Assembly (NCBI GenBank): GCA_004212795.1
Contig: SHBR01000012.1
Span: forward strand, 1-46,430
Direction of reading: 5' to 3'
Source of the DNA: Candidatus Thioglobus sp.
Lineage (GTDB): Bacteria; Pseudomonadota; Gammaproteobacteria; Arenicellales; UBA868
Length of the DNA stretch: 46,430 nt
The translations under genes and the position numbers were made by a program. Shown piece by piece: positions 1 to 9,301 of the stretch (position 1 is its first letter; every line of letters starts with the position of its first letter). The notes below the pieces were generated by a model. It did no database searches. It saw only the letters and a list, made by a program, of their open reading frames with translations, and had not been told where the DNA came from.

Positions 1-115
1 TCCCAGATTCGGGTAAAAATTTCTGATCAGTTGAGAACATTTGCTTGATGAGGGTTATACTGTTTCAATAGAAAATAATCTGATTTTAAAAAATTAAAAA
101 AGGAAAGATTGACCG

Positions 116-544
116 ATGGCTGGCGTAAATAAAGCAATTGTGGTGGGAAACTTAGGTAATGATCCGGAAATCCGCTATGCAGCAAACGGTAGTGCGATCG
201 CGAGTATTTCGGTGGCGACTTCTGAACGCTGGAAAGATAAAAATAGCGGTGAGCAGCAGGAGCGAACCGAGTGGCATCGTATTAAGCTGTTTGGTCGCCA
301 GGCGGAACTTGCGGGAGAGTATCTCAAGAAAGGATCACAAGTTTATATTGAGGGACGAATTCAGACCTCTAAATACCAAGATAAAGATGGGAATGATCGC
401 TGGTCTACTGAGATTGTTGCTCGAGAGATGACGTTTTTAGGTGGCCGTGGGGGTGGAGGTGACTCCCAAAGTGCACCGTCGGCAAGTCCGCCGCAGCGTG
501 ATTCTGGCCCTAGTGGCGATTTTGACGATGATATCCCTTTCTAA
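116..544 (+). CDS. ssb: Single-stranded DNA-binding protein SSB
   Basis: SSB binds and protects single-stranded DNA during replication, recombination and repair and recruits partner proteins through its C-terminal tail. The 142-residue product has the usual N-terminal OB fold (about residues 1-110, starting [14 protein letters not shown], with the [12 protein letters not shown] strand), then a Gly/Ser/Pro-rich linker and the acidic tip DFDDDIPF that docks partner proteins. Length is somewhat short of the roughly 178 residues of E. coli SSB because the linker is short, which is common. The ATG at 116 follows an AGGAAAG ribosome-binding site. It stands alone, followed by a strong terminator at 615. 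Confidence 0.97.
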   Translation: MAGVNKAIVVGNLGNDPEIRYAANGSAIASISVATSERWKDKNSGEQQERTEWHRIKLFGRQAELAGEYLKKGSQVYIEGRIQTSKYQDKDGNDRWSTEIVAREMTFLGGRGGGGDSQSAPSASPPQRDSGPSGDFDDDIPF

Positions 545-614
545 TCTGATGTCGCTCAGTTCTGGTTAAACGGACTGCCCCTTGAGCGCGTATTATTCAT
601 GCGCAAGCTAATTA

Positions 615-645
615 AGCGCCCGACATCGTCGGGCGCTTTTTCGTT
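615..645 (+). terminator. Rho-independent terminator after ssb
   Basis: A perfect 10-bp stem (AGCGCCCGAC at 615-624 with GTCGGGCGCT at 628-637) and a 3-nt loop are followed by a T-rich tract. It lies 70 nt past the ssb stop and isolates ssb from the ligase-transporter operon. Confidence 0.92.
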
Positions 646-678
646 TTCTATCTAAAAATCCGCTATTTAAGTCTAGTT

Positions 679-707
679 TTGCCCTTCGCAACCTAAGTCA
701 TCATAAT
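679..707 (+). promoter_or_regulatory. Candidate sigma70 promoter of the ligase/Liv operon
   Basis: TTGCCC at 679-684 and CATAAT at 702-707 are separated by exactly 17 nt, a good sigma70-type pair. The predicted start falls near 713-714, about 90 nt before the ligase ATG. Prediction from sequence pattern only. Confidence 0.55.
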
Positions 708-713
708 AGGTCG

Positions 714-732
714 GACGCGTTAGTAACGCGTC
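714..732 (+). promoter_or_regulatory. 19-bp perfect palindrome, candidate operator
   Basis: GACGCGTTA-G-TAACGCGTC is a perfect inverted repeat sitting directly at the predicted transcription start of the operon. A symmetric site there is typical of a dimeric repressor such as TetR or GntR types. No regulator gene of that kind is visible in the window, so the binding protein is unknown. Confidence 0.5.
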
Positions 733-801
733 ATCGAGCTGACCGGGCCTGATCCATATGGAGAGGGTAAAAAGAGTTGAGCCGAATACAGAGAAGAGGA
801 T

Positions 802-2760
802 ATGGATGGTTCTAGTGAATCAGAAGCGGGCACGTTTCCGCAACTTCTAAGAATTCGTAGAAAAAAAGATGGTGCAACGCCGGCCATGCGCGAAAAAGCA
901 TTCGGCATATGGCAGACGTGGAGTCTTGATGAGTTTTGTGATGAGGCTTTTTTTCTTGCGTCGGGCTTAATGTATCTCGGGATGTCCCGAGGCGACACGC
1001 TCGTGATTATTGGCGATAACCGCCCCCGCCTGTATGCCAGCATGCTGGCGGCCCAGTCAATTGGCGGAATTCCCGTGCCCGCGTATCAAGATTCGATCGC
1101 TAAGGAAATTGAGTACGTTGTTGATCACGCCGAGGCGCGTTTCATCGTTGCTGAAAACCAAGAGCAGGTTGATAAGGCGCTTGAGATTCGCGAGCAGTGC
1201 CCGCGTATCGAAAAAATTATCTACTGTGATCCCAAAGGTTTAAGAAAGTACGATCAGGATATAGTTATCGATATGCGGCATATCGTCACACGAGGTCGCG
1301 ACTTGCTTGAATCGGATCCGGATCGAGTCAATATTGAGATTGATAAAGGGCTATCATCCGACACCGCGGTTATTCTTTATACCTCTGGTACGACAGGTCG
1401 ACCCAAAGGGGTTGTGCTTTCGAATGAGAACCTTCTTGTGACGGCTCGCAATACGAGTGCGTTTGATAAAGTGACTGCAGATGAGGAGGTGCTCGCTTAC
1501 CTGCCGATGGCATGGGTCGGTGATAACGCATTCTCATTTGCAATGGGTCTGGTGGTTGGGTTTTGCGTTAATTGTCCTGAAAACGCCAGCACGGTCGCGC
1601 AGGATCTTCGAGAGATAGGGCCGACTTACTACTTTGCACCGCCCCGGGTTTTTGAGAACGTCCTCACTAGCGTCATGATCCGCATGAAAGACGCGGGCAG
1701 TTTTAAGCGGACGCTCTTTAATCACTTCATGAAAGTGGCAAAAAAAAGCGGTGCTCGATTACTGGATGGCCAAAAAGTTTCAGTCATAGACCGCTTGCAC
1801 TATCAGATTGGAGAGCTGCTGATTTTTGGGCCAATTAAAAACTCTCTAGGGCTTAATCGTGTTCGTGTGGCATACACCGCAGGTGAAGCAATTGGGCCAG
1901 AGATTTTTGAGTTCTACCGGTCGCTTGGCGTCAACTTGAAACAGCTTTACGGGCAGACCGAAGCGACTGTATTTATCACGATGCAGCCTGACGGAGCGGT
2001 CAGGTCAGAGAGTGTCGGTACGCCACCACCGGGTGTCGAAATTCGGATTGAAGACAGTGGCGAGGTGCTTTACCGAAGCCCCGGTGTGTTTCAGAAATAT
2101 TTTAAAAATCCTGAGGCTACTTCTGAAACCAAAACCAGTGACCGCTGGGTCCGAACCGGCGATGCAGGGTATTTCGATGATGAGGGGCATCTGCGAATCA
2201 TTGACCGTGCGAAAGATGTGGGCAAACTTAATGATGACAGCATGTTTGCGCCAAAGTTTTTAGAGAATAAGCTTAAATTTTATCCAGAGATTCAAGAAGC
2301 GGTCACTTTCGGTGACGGACGCGATTTTGTCACTGCATTTATCAATATTGATCTTGATGCGGTGGCAAATTGGGCAGAACGAAATAACGTCGCGTATGCA
2401 AGCTATCAGGAACTCGCTGCCAATCCTAAGGTCTATGATTTGATTCAGGACTGCGTTGAGAAGGTTAATCGAAGTATTGCTAAAGATGCTTATCTTGCGA
2501 CCTCACAGATTAGGCGTTTTCTGGTTCTTCACAAAGAGCTTGATCCGGATGACGGCGAGTTAACACGTACGCGAAAAGTCCGGCGGAGAATTGTCAATGA
2601 TAGGTATAGTGATCTGATTGAAGCGCTTTTCGATGGCCGACAGCAGTGCTTTGTCAGTACCGAAGTCATGTTTGAGGATGGTCGCCAGGGAAAGATCGAG
2701 GCGAATCTCGAGATACGTGATGTCGATGTGACGTCACTACAGGCTCGAGCAGTCGCTTAG
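802..2760 (+). CDS. Long-chain-type acyl-CoA synthetase (AMP-binding)
   Basis: Adenylate-forming ligase expected to activate a carboxylic acid to its CoA thioester using ATP. The 652-residue protein shows the AMP-binding P-loop YTSGTTGRPKG at about residues 193-203, the YGQTEA motif near residue 380, and the hinge region WVRTGDAGYFDDEGHLRIIDRAKD near 448-470. Size and the linker region fit the FadD/ACSL-like class that travels with Liv-type transporters. The ATG at 802 has GAAGAGGAT upstream. It is the first gene of a run with livG, livH, livM, a binding protein, livF and a second ligase, which suggests that the imported substrate or a derivative is CoA-activated. The substrate cannot be read from sequence. 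Confidence 0.88.
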   Translation: MDGSSESEAGTFPQLLRIRRKKDGATPAMREKAFGIWQTWSLDEFCDEAFFLASGLMYLGMSRGDTLVIIGDNRPRLYASMLAAQSIGGIPVPAYQDSIAKEIEYVVDHAEARFIVAENQEQVDKALEIREQCPRIEKIIYCDPKGLRKYDQDIVIDMRHIVTRGRDLLESDPDRVNIEIDKGLSSDTAVILYTSGTTGRPKGVVLSNENLLVTARNTSAFDKVTADEEVLAYLPMAWVGDNAFSFAMGLVVGFCVNCPENASTVAQDLREIGPTYYFAPPRVFENVLTSVMIRMKDAGSFKRTLFNHFMKVAKKSGARLLDGQKVSVIDRLHYQIGELLIFGPIKNSLGLNRVRVAYTAGEAIGPEIFEFYRSLGVNLKQLYGQTEATVFITMQPDGAVRSESVGTPPPGVEIRIEDSGEVLYRSPGVFQKYFKNPEATSETKTSDRWVRTGDAGYFDDEGHLRIIDRAKDVGKLNDDSMFAPKFLENKLKFYPEIQEAVTFGDGRDFVTAFINIDLDAVANWAERNNVAYASYQELAANPKVYDLIQDCVEKVNRSIAKDAYLATSQIRRFLVLHKELDPDDGELTRTRKVRRRIVNDRYSDLIEALFDGRQQCFVSTEVMFEDGRQGKIEANLEIRDVDVTSLQARAVA

Positions 2761-2795
2761 GCAGGATACAAAGCCTTCCAGAACGATAACGACAA

Positions 2796-3584
2796 ATGAC
2801 AGCCGATTCAAGAAACGAAATACTGCTAGAAGTGGAATCAATTTTCCTTTCGTTTGGGGGTGTTCACGCATTGTCGGACGTGAGTTTCGACATTCGGAAA
2901 GGAGAAGTGCGTTCGATTATTGGGCCAAATGGAGCAGGTAAGAGCTCAATGCTCAACGTCATCAATGGCTTTTATCACCCGCAGGAGGGCAGTATCACTT
3001 ACCAGGGGAAAAGGCGATCGCAAATGAAACCGCATGAAGCGGCTTTAGGCGGTATTGCCCGAACCTTCCAGAATATTGCGCTTTTCCGGGGAATGAGCAC
3101 TCTCGATAACATCATGACGGGTCGAAATACGAAGATGAGCAAAGGCCTATTCTGGCAGGCGCTCCATTTTGGTCCTGCTAAGCGAGAGGAGATCGAAAAT
3201 CGCGAGTTTGTTGAGCATGTGATTGATTTTCTTGAGATCCAGACGATACGAAAAACACCGGTTGGGCGACTGCCTTACGGTTTGCAAAAACGAGTCGAAC
3301 TGGGTCGGGCACTTGCTGCTGAGCCCACTTTGTTGCTGTTGGATGAGCCTATGGCGGGCATGAATCTCGAGGAGAAAGAGGATATGAGCCGGTTTATCCT
3401 AGAAACCAACGAAGAGTTCGGGACGACGATTGCGCTCATCGAGCATGATATGGGTGTCGTGATGGATATATCAGATCGGGTCGTGGTGTTGGACTACGGG
3501 CGGAAAATTGCAGAGGGCACTCCAGAGGAAGTGCGGGCGAACCAAAATGTGATTGATGCATATCTTGGAGTCAGTCATGATTAA
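2796..3584 (+). CDS. livG: Branched-chain-type ABC transporter ATPase LivG
   Basis: One of the two cytoplasmic ATPases of a hydrophobic amino acid/carboxylate (HAAT) ABC importer. It shows Walker A GPNGAGKSS near residue 43, a Q-loop in GIARTFQNIALF, Walker B LLLLDEPMAGMN and the switch His in IEHDMGVV. The 262-residue length and the short signature region PYGLQKRVELGRAL match LivG rather than LivF. It starts 35 nt after the ligase stop, and livH follows. The start ATG has only a weak ribosome-binding site. The transporter class takes branched-chain amino acids, urea, or aromatic and aliphatic acids; here the flanking ligases favour an acid. Confidence 0.92.
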   Translation: MTADSRNEILLEVESIFLSFGGVHALSDVSFDIRKGEVRSIIGPNGAGKSSMLNVINGFYHPQEGSITYQGKRRSQMKPHEAALGGIARTFQNIALFRGMSTLDNIMTGRNTKMSKGLFWQALHFGPAKREEIENREFVEHVIDFLEIQTIRKTPVGRLPYGLQKRVELGRALAAEPTLLLLDEPMAGMNLEEKEDMSRFILETNEEFGTTIALIEHDMGVVMDISDRVVVLDYGRKIAEGTPEEVRANQNVIDAYLGVSHD

Positions 3585-3637
3585 CATGACGGTTATGCGA
3601 CCAGAGACTTTCTTTTTTTGGTTTTTAGGAGGGAAAG

Positions 3638-4570
3638 ATGGCATTTGATTTGTTTCTCCTTGAGGTTGTCATTAGCGGCTTGATGACCGGCGTCATGTAT
3701 GCCTTGGTCGCGCTCGGGTTTGTCTTGATTTTTAAAGCCTCAGGTGTATTTAATTTTGCCCAAGGCGTTCTCGCCCTTTTTGCTGCGCTCGCGCTGTACG
3801 ATTTTCTCGCGGAGGATGGCTGGTTCTTCGCGGTGTTCGGATTCACCTTGCCGGTATGGCTTGCGATCCCGGCTACTGCGCTGATCATGATTCTCCTGGC
3901 TTGGGTAATCGAGCGTGCGGTGCTTAGATTTCTTGTCAAGCAAGAAGAGATCATCTTGTTTATGGCAACGATCGGTCTCGCTTTCGTTCTTGAAGGTCTG
4001 GGTGATCTTTTGTTTGGGTCTGATGTAAAGCCGCTTGATATCGGGATTCCGCAAGGCGCGTCCGATTGGCTCTTGGATAATTTTAATCTCTATGTTGAAA
4101 AGCTTGAGATTGTCGCTGCCGCTACCGCGGCAGTATTGGTTACCGCTCTTGCTATTTTCTTTCAGAAAACTCGAGTCGGACGCGCGCTACGAGCAGTAGC
4201 GGATGATCATCAGGCGGCGCTAAGTGTTGGGATTTCTCTGGACAAGATATGGGTAATCGTTTGGTCCGTGTCAGGTATTGTCGCTTTGGTCGCAGGCATT
4301 ATGTGGGGCAGCAAGTCCGGTGTGCAGTTTTCGTTATCGCTGATTGCGCTCAAGGCCCTTCCCGTTTTGATATTAGGCGGGTTTACTTCGGTGCCAGGCG
4401 CGATTGTGGGGGGGCTCATCATCGGCGTGGGAGAGAAAGTGGCTGAAGTTTACGTTGGGCCATTGGTTGGGGGCGCTATTGAGAACTGGTTTGCGTATGT
4501 TCTTGCGCTGGGGTTTCTGCTGTTTAGACCGCAGGGTTTGTTCGGCGAGCGAATCATTGAGAGAGTTTGA
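3638..4570 (+). CDS. livH: Branched-chain-type ABC transporter permease LivH
   Basis: Inner-membrane permease of the HAAT importer, 310 residues, with multiple hydrophobic segments throughout. It contains the family features GLMTGVMYALVALGFVLIFKASG near the N-terminus, the EAA-like loop RALRAVADDHQAALSVGI at about residues 180-200, and the C-terminal end LFRPQGLFGERIIERV typical of LivH. The ATG at 3638 is preceded by a strong TAGGAGGG. Its stop overlaps the region of the livM start, consistent with translational coupling. Confidence 0.93.
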   Translation: MAFDLFLLEVVISGLMTGVMYALVALGFVLIFKASGVFNFAQGVLALFAALALYDFLAEDGWFFAVFGFTLPVWLAIPATALIMILLAWVIERAVLRFLVKQEEIILFMATIGLAFVLEGLGDLLFGSDVKPLDIGIPQGASDWLLDNFNLYVEKLEIVAAATAAVLVTALAIFFQKTRVGRALRAVADDHQAALSVGISLDKIWVIVWSVSGIVALVAGIMWGSKSGVQFSLSLIALKALPVLILGGFTSVPGAIVGGLIIGVGEKVAEVYVGPLVGGAIENWFAYVLALGFLLFRPQGLFGERIIERV

Positions 4571-4572
4571 CC

Positions 4573-5649
4573 ATGTTCTATCGAGAAAACGGTCAGTTTA
4601 AATCGAGCTACAGTGCAGATCAGGCGATCTTTCCGATCGCACAAGATCGCGTGTTTGTCATCGGCATACTCCTGGTTGCTTTTTGTGTTGTGCCATTTGT
4701 CATCAACGAATACTGGGCTAATGCAATATTGATACCGCTTTTGGTTTACGCGCTTGCAGGGCTCGGACTCAACATTCTGACTGGATATTGCGGACAAGTT
4801 TCTTTGGGGACGGGCGCATTTATGGCAGTTGGCGCTTATGCCTCTTTTAAGCTGGTGGGTTTCTTTCCCGAGGTTAACTACCTCATCTTGATATTTGTTT
4901 CGGGTCTGGTGACGGCGGCAGTTGGCGTTGTGTTCGGATTGCCTAGCCTTCGGATTAAAGGTTTTTATCTTGCTGTTGCTACGCTTGCGGCACAGTTTTT
5001 TCTTATATGGTTATTTAATAAGGTGGGATGGTTCTACGATCATAGCCCTACCGGAATGATTACGGTTCGACCGATTGATTTTTTTGGGGTTCGAGTCACG
5101 GGTCCTGAAGCGACGCCGGCGGCAAAGTATTTGTTTACGCTTGCGATTATTGCCACGTTGACGCTCACGGCGAAGAATATTGTCCGAGGTCGTGTGGGTC
5201 GATCATGGATGGCTATTCGAGATATGGATATTGCGGCGGAACTGATTGGTATCAAACCTCTTCAGGCAAAGCTGTCGGCTTTTGCGGTCAGCTCGTTTTA
5301 CATAGGGGTTGCGGGCGCTCTTTATTTTGGCGTTTATCTGGGTTCGGCGGAGCCGTTAGAGGCCTTTGATATCAATCAATCTTTCTACGTTCTTTTTATC
5401 ATCATCATCGGTGGTCTTGGGAGCATTCTAGGCGCCTTTCTAGGAGCCGCCTTTATTGTGCTGCTTCCCATTTTGATGAAAAACCTTATGGTGGGTGGCT
5501 TCGGTGTCGCATCCGGTACCGCGGGCCACGTCGAGATTCTGTTGTTGGGTGCTTTGATAATCTTCTTCTTGATTGTGGAGCCACATGGTCTGGCGAGGCT
5601 ATGGCAGATCACTAAGGAGAAGCTACGACTTTGGCCGTTTCCGCATTAG
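4573..5649 (+). CDS. livM: Branched-chain-type ABC transporter permease LivM
   Basis: Second permease of the importer, about 358 residues. The open frame extends up to a TTG at 4567 that overlaps the livH stop; the ATG at 4573 is the more natural start and was chosen. Family motifs include NILTGYCGQVSLGTGAFMAVGAYAS, the cytoplasmic loop GRSWMAIRDMDIAAELIGI, and GGLGSILGAFLGAAFIVLLP near the C-terminus. Several hydrophobic segments span the whole protein. It sits between livH and the binding-protein gene. Confidence 0.92.
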   Translation: MFYRENGQFKSSYSADQAIFPIAQDRVFVIGILLVAFCVVPFVINEYWANAILIPLLVYALAGLGLNILTGYCGQVSLGTGAFMAVGAYASFKLVGFFPEVNYLILIFVSGLVTAAVGVVFGLPSLRIKGFYLAVATLAAQFFLIWLFNKVGWFYDHSPTGMITVRPIDFFGVRVTGPEATPAAKYLFTLAIIATLTLTAKNIVRGRVGRSWMAIRDMDIAAELIGIKPLQAKLSAFAVSSFYIGVAGALYFGVYLGSAEPLEAFDINQSFYVLFIIIIGGLGSILGAFLGAAFIVLLPILMKNLMVGGFGVASGTAGHVEILLLGALIIFFLIVEPHGLARLWQITKEKLRLWPFPH

Positions 5650-5704
5650 AGGCGGCCATTGATATAAATGCTGTATTAACCACAAACCTAAGAGGAGGCT
5701 AATG

Positions 5705-7024
5705 ATGAATCTTAGAAAACTGACAGGAGTCGCTGTAGCTGCTGTATTGGCATTGCCAATGTTTGCATCTCATGCGAATGCCTACGAGTTGGTGATTCCA
5801 ACGTTAGATTATCGAACCGGCCCTTATGCGCCGAACGGAATTCCCCTCGCTAATGCGTATAGCGACTACATCAATTTGCTGAATGAGCGAGACGGTGGCA
5901 TTGAGGGTGTGAAGATCAAGCATGTGGACTGCGAGACGGGCTACAACACTAAAAAAGGTGTGGAGTGTTATGAGAATATCAAAAACACGGCGCCCTCGAG
6001 AGCTCTGGCTATCCAGCCATTTTCCACCGGGATCACATATCAATTAATCCCAAAATCAGCGGTTGATGAAATTCCAATTTTCTCGATGGGATATGGCCGA
6101 ACGTCTGCAGCTAACGGAAAAGTATTCCCTTGGGTCTTTAATTTTCCGGCGACTTACTGGAGTCAGGCGACCGCGTTGGTTCAGTACATTGCTGATCAGG
6201 AAGGCGGCATGGCCAGTCTCAAAGGGAAAAAGATTTATCTCGTCTACCATAATTCTGCCTATGGAAAAGAGCCGATTCGAACGCTTGAAGCACTGGCGGA
6301 AAAGTACGGTTTTGAATATCGTGGTTTGCCGGTTGATCATCCGGGTCAGGAGCAAAAAGCCACGTGGCTCCAAATTCGCAAAGAGCGACCTGATTGGGTT
6401 CTGATGTGGGGTTGGGGCGTAATGAACCAAGTTGCCATCAAAGAGGCTGCCTCGATTCGATTCCCAATGGATCGGTTTATCGGCGTTTGGTGGTCAGGAT
6501 CAGAGAATGACGTTTTGCCTGCAGGTGATGCCGCTGATGGCTATCTCTCCGGCGCGTTCCACGCGGCAGGCGGAGATTTTGCCTTGCATGACGATATCCG
6601 AAAACATGTTTATGACAAGGGGATGGGTGCTGGCGATCGTGATCGAATCGGTGAAGTCCTTTACAACCGGGGACTGGTTGCGGTGATGTGGACAGTGGAA
6701 GCCATTCGTAATGCGATGAAGATTCATGGAACCAAAGAGGTGACTCCTGCGATGGTCCGTGATGGTTTCGAAAGTCTCGAAGTCGATGAAGCTCGACTCG
6801 CCGAATTGGGCTTGAAAGACTTTACCTATGGCATCAAGATTACCTGCGAGAACCATGAAGGACCTGGTCGAGTTGCCGTGCAACAGTGGGACGCAAAAGC
6901 TAAGAAATGGAGCATGGTCTCCAAGTTCTATGATCCGCTTCGTGAGATTACGGCACCGCTCATTGAAGAGGATTCAATGGCTTATGCCAAAGAAAATAAC
7001 GTGACCCCTCGAACCTGCAGTTAG
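5705..7024 (+). CDS. Periplasmic substrate-binding protein of the Liv-type importer
   Basis: Type I periplasmic binding protein (LivJ/LivK-like fold), about 439 residues, that captures substrate for the neighbouring permeases. It begins with a clear Sec signal peptide: basic MNLRKL, a hydrophobic core, then ASHANA before the mature start at Y. Mature motifs include the two lobes with YGKEPIRTLEALAEKYGFEY and a hinge near MGYGRTSAANGKVFPWVF. Two ATGs lie in tandem at 5702 and 5705; 5705 has better spacing from the AGAGGAGG site. It is longer than typical LivJ (about 370), as in carboxylate- and aromatic-linked relatives. The ligand is unknown. Confidence 0.88.
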   Translation: MNLRKLTGVAVAAVLALPMFASHANAYELVIPTLDYRTGPYAPNGIPLANAYSDYINLLNERDGGIEGVKIKHVDCETGYNTKKGVECYENIKNTAPSRALAIQPFSTGITYQLIPKSAVDEIPIFSMGYGRTSAANGKVFPWVFNFPATYWSQATALVQYIADQEGGMASLKGKKIYLVYHNSAYGKEPIRTLEALAEKYGFEYRGLPVDHPGQEQKATWLQIRKERPDWVLMWGWGVMNQVAIKEAASIRFPMDRFIGVWWSGSENDVLPAGDAADGYLSGAFHAAGGDFALHDDIRKHVYDKGMGAGDRDRIGEVLYNRGLVAVMWTVEAIRNAMKIHGTKEVTPAMVRDGFESLEVDEARLAELGLKDFTYGIKITCENHEGPGRVAVQQWDAKAKKWSMVSKFYDPLREITAPLIEEDSMAYAKENNVTPRTCS

Positions 7025-7064
7025 TCAGGCAGTTGGGTAATCGTATGATGACGAGGGAGGATCG

Positions 7065-7892
7065 ATGAGTGCGGTGATCCAGTCTGAGCGCGAGGCATTG
7101 CTCTCGGTCAATAATATTGAGGTCATCTATGACCACGTTATTCTTGTGCTTAAAGGTGTCTCCCTCGAAGTCATGAAAGGTGGTGTGGTGGCCTTGCTCG
7201 GTGCCAACGGCGCCGGCAAGTCCACAACCCTTAAAGCAATTTCTAATCTCCTTGGAGCCGAACGTGGCGATGTCACCAAAGGCTCAATTACGTTTCAGGG
7301 TGAGGATGTCCAAAGCCTTTCGCCTAATGAGTTGGTTCGCCGCGGTGTAATCCAGGTGATGGAGGGCCGGCATTGCTTTGAACATCTGACGGTAGAGGAA
7401 AATTTACTTACAGGCGCTTACACCCGTACGGATGGCCGCAGCAGGGTCGCGGAGGATCTGGATCTGGTTTACCAGTATTTTCCACGTTTAAAAGAAAGGC
7501 GTACGAGTCAGGCTGGATATACTTCAGGCGGTGAACAACAGATGGTTGCGGTGGGTCGGGCATTAATGGCACGACCTGCCGTAATTTTGCTTGATGAACC
7601 ATCAATGGGTCTGGCGCCACAACTGGTCGAAGAAATCTTCGAGATCGTCAAACGGCTAAATGAAGATGAAGGGGTGACCTTCTTGCTTGCCGAGCAGAAC
7701 ACGATGATGGCGCTTCGATATGCTAATTACGGGTATATCCTGGAAAACGGACGCGTCGTGATGGACGGTGAAGCATCTGTTCTAGCGGAAAACGAAGATG
7801 TAAAAGAGTTTTATCTTGGCGTGAGTGGAGATGATCGCCGGAGTTTCAGAAATGTCAAAGCCTATCGTCGCAGAAAGCGTTGGTTGAGTTAG
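7065..7892 (+). CDS. livF: Branched-chain-type ABC transporter ATPase LivF
   Basis: Second ATPase of the importer, 275 residues. It has Walker A GANGAGKST near residue 46, the signature region SGGEQQMVAVGRALM, Walker B VILLDEPSMGLAP and the E/Q pair of LAEQNTMMALRYA. The C-terminus carries a basic extension (DRRSFRNVKAYRRRKRW) beyond the usual end of LivF, which may simply be lineage-specific. GAGGGAGG precedes the ATG. It lies 40 nt after the binding-protein gene and 75 nt before the PaaK-like ligase. Confidence 0.92.
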   Translation: MSAVIQSEREALLSVNNIEVIYDHVILVLKGVSLEVMKGGVVALLGANGAGKSTTLKAISNLLGAERGDVTKGSITFQGEDVQSLSPNELVRRGVIQVMEGRHCFEHLTVEENLLTGAYTRTDGRSRVAEDLDLVYQYFPRLKERRTSQAGYTSGGEQQMVAVGRALMARPAVILLDEPSMGLAPQLVEEIFEIVKRLNEDEGVTFLLAEQNTMMALRYANYGYILENGRVVMDGEASVLAENEDVKEFYLGVSGDDRRSFRNVKAYRRRKRWLS

Positions 7893-7967
7893 AGGCCTGA
7901 TTGTCCAAAGGTGGTCTGTATTCTAGAGCGAGATTGTTATTTTTCGACTACCTAAGAGTGGGTAATT

Positions 7968-9212
7968 ATGAAAGAATTTTTTGATGAACTCGAGACTCGT
8001 TCGGACGATTTGCGATCAAGAGAACAGTTTGAACGATTGCGCAAGCAGGTTCATCATCTGAAGGCGCATGTGCCGGCGTACTCGGATCGACTAAAAGATA
8101 TTGATCCGGAAAGTGTGATTGATCGCGATACTCTGGGGCTTTTACCCGTCACACGAAAATCAGAATTGGCTCAGGCGCAATCAGAAAATCCGCCGCTGGG
8201 CGGATTTTCTGATCTGACAGGTCGGTCTATGCTCCGGATTTTTGCATCCCCCGGTGCGATTTTTGAGCCACAGGCCAATGTCGAGGATTTTTGGCGAACG
8301 GCACGCGCGCTTTTCGCGGCGGGGTGTCGAAGCGGCGATTTGGTCTATAACACGTTTTCCTATCACTTTACCCCGGCCGGTTTTATGCTCGAGGGCGGCG
8401 CGCACAAAATCGGCTGCACCGTGTTTCCTGCGGGTGTTGGACAGAGCGAATTGCAAGTTCAGGCGATTGCGCACCTTAAGCCATCCTTTTACGTGGGGAC
8501 ACCTTCCTTTCTAAGTATCCTGTCGGACATGGCGGAAAAATTATCGCTGGACATTTCAAGCCTCAAGTATGGTCTTGTTTCGGGAGAGGCCCTGCCGGCT
8601 ACATTGCGGGATGCGCTGTCCAGTAAAGGGGTTAAGGTACTCCAGGCCTATGCAACCGCAGACGTTGGATTAATCGCCTATGAGTCGTCGGCGCGAGATG
8701 GCCTCATTATTGATGAAGATGTTATTGTTGAGATCGTTCGTCCTGGCACGGGCGATCCGGTGAGTCGGGGTGAAGTGGGCGAAGTGCTTGTTACACCGCT
8801 TAGTTCAGGCTACCCGTTGATTCGTTTTGCCACGGGAGATCTGTCAGCATTTTTGGATGGCGCAAGCGCCTGTGGACGAACTGGACCGCGAATCAAGGGT
8901 TGGATGGGCAGAGCGGATCAGACGACCAAAGTACGGGGGATGTTTGTACATCCAGAACAAGTCGCCACGGTGATTTCCCGTCATTCAGAAATTATTCGTG
9001 CGCGGCTTGTTGTGACTCGAATTGAAAATTCAGATGCGATGACCTTGAAATGTGAAATTTCGAGTACGGGTGTCGACAAAGCTGGTTTAGTGTCGTCGAT
9101 CACGGATAGCGTCCGCGCGATTTGCAAGCTTCGGACTGAGATAGCGTTTGAAGATGAAGGCGCGCTACCAAACGATGGCAAGGTAATTGATGATCAACGA
9201 CCTATTGATTGA
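7968..9212 (+). CDS. PaaK-like adenylate-forming CoA ligase
   Basis: 414-residue member of the phenylacetate-CoA ligase family, smaller and more divergent than FadD-type ligases. Visible features are an N-terminal region like PaaK (LRKQVHHLKAHVPAYSDRL), YVGTPSFLSIL, the YATADVGLIAYE motif, GEVLVTPLSSGYPLIRFATGD, and the C-terminal subdomain GRADQTTKVRGMFVHPEQV. PaaK homologues activate aryl or alkyl carboxylates for catabolism. It is the last gene of the ligase/Liv run and likely acts on the same imported compound class as the first ligase. The ribosome-binding site is weak (AGAGTGGG). Confidence 0.8.
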   Translation: MKEFFDELETRSDDLRSREQFERLRKQVHHLKAHVPAYSDRLKDIDPESVIDRDTLGLLPVTRKSELAQAQSENPPLGGFSDLTGRSMLRIFASPGAIFEPQANVEDFWRTARALFAAGCRSGDLVYNTFSYHFTPAGFMLEGGAHKIGCTVFPAGVGQSELQVQAIAHLKPSFYVGTPSFLSILSDMAEKLSLDISSLKYGLVSGEALPATLRDALSSKGVKVLQAYATADVGLIAYESSARDGLIIDEDVIVEIVRPGTGDPVSRGEVGEVLVTPLSSGYPLIRFATGDLSAFLDGASACGRTGPRIKGWMGRADQTTKVRGMFVHPEQVATVISRHSEIIRARLVVTRIENSDAMTLKCEISSTGVDKAGLVSSITDSVRAICKLRTEIAFEDEGALPNDGKVIDDQRPID

Positions 9213-9301
9213 TTTTGGATATAGTTGTTTAAGAGCGAAATTGCCAATTTTTCTGATGCCACTCTGGTGTTGGAAAGCAGTAAATACCACAGGACTATTT
9301 T

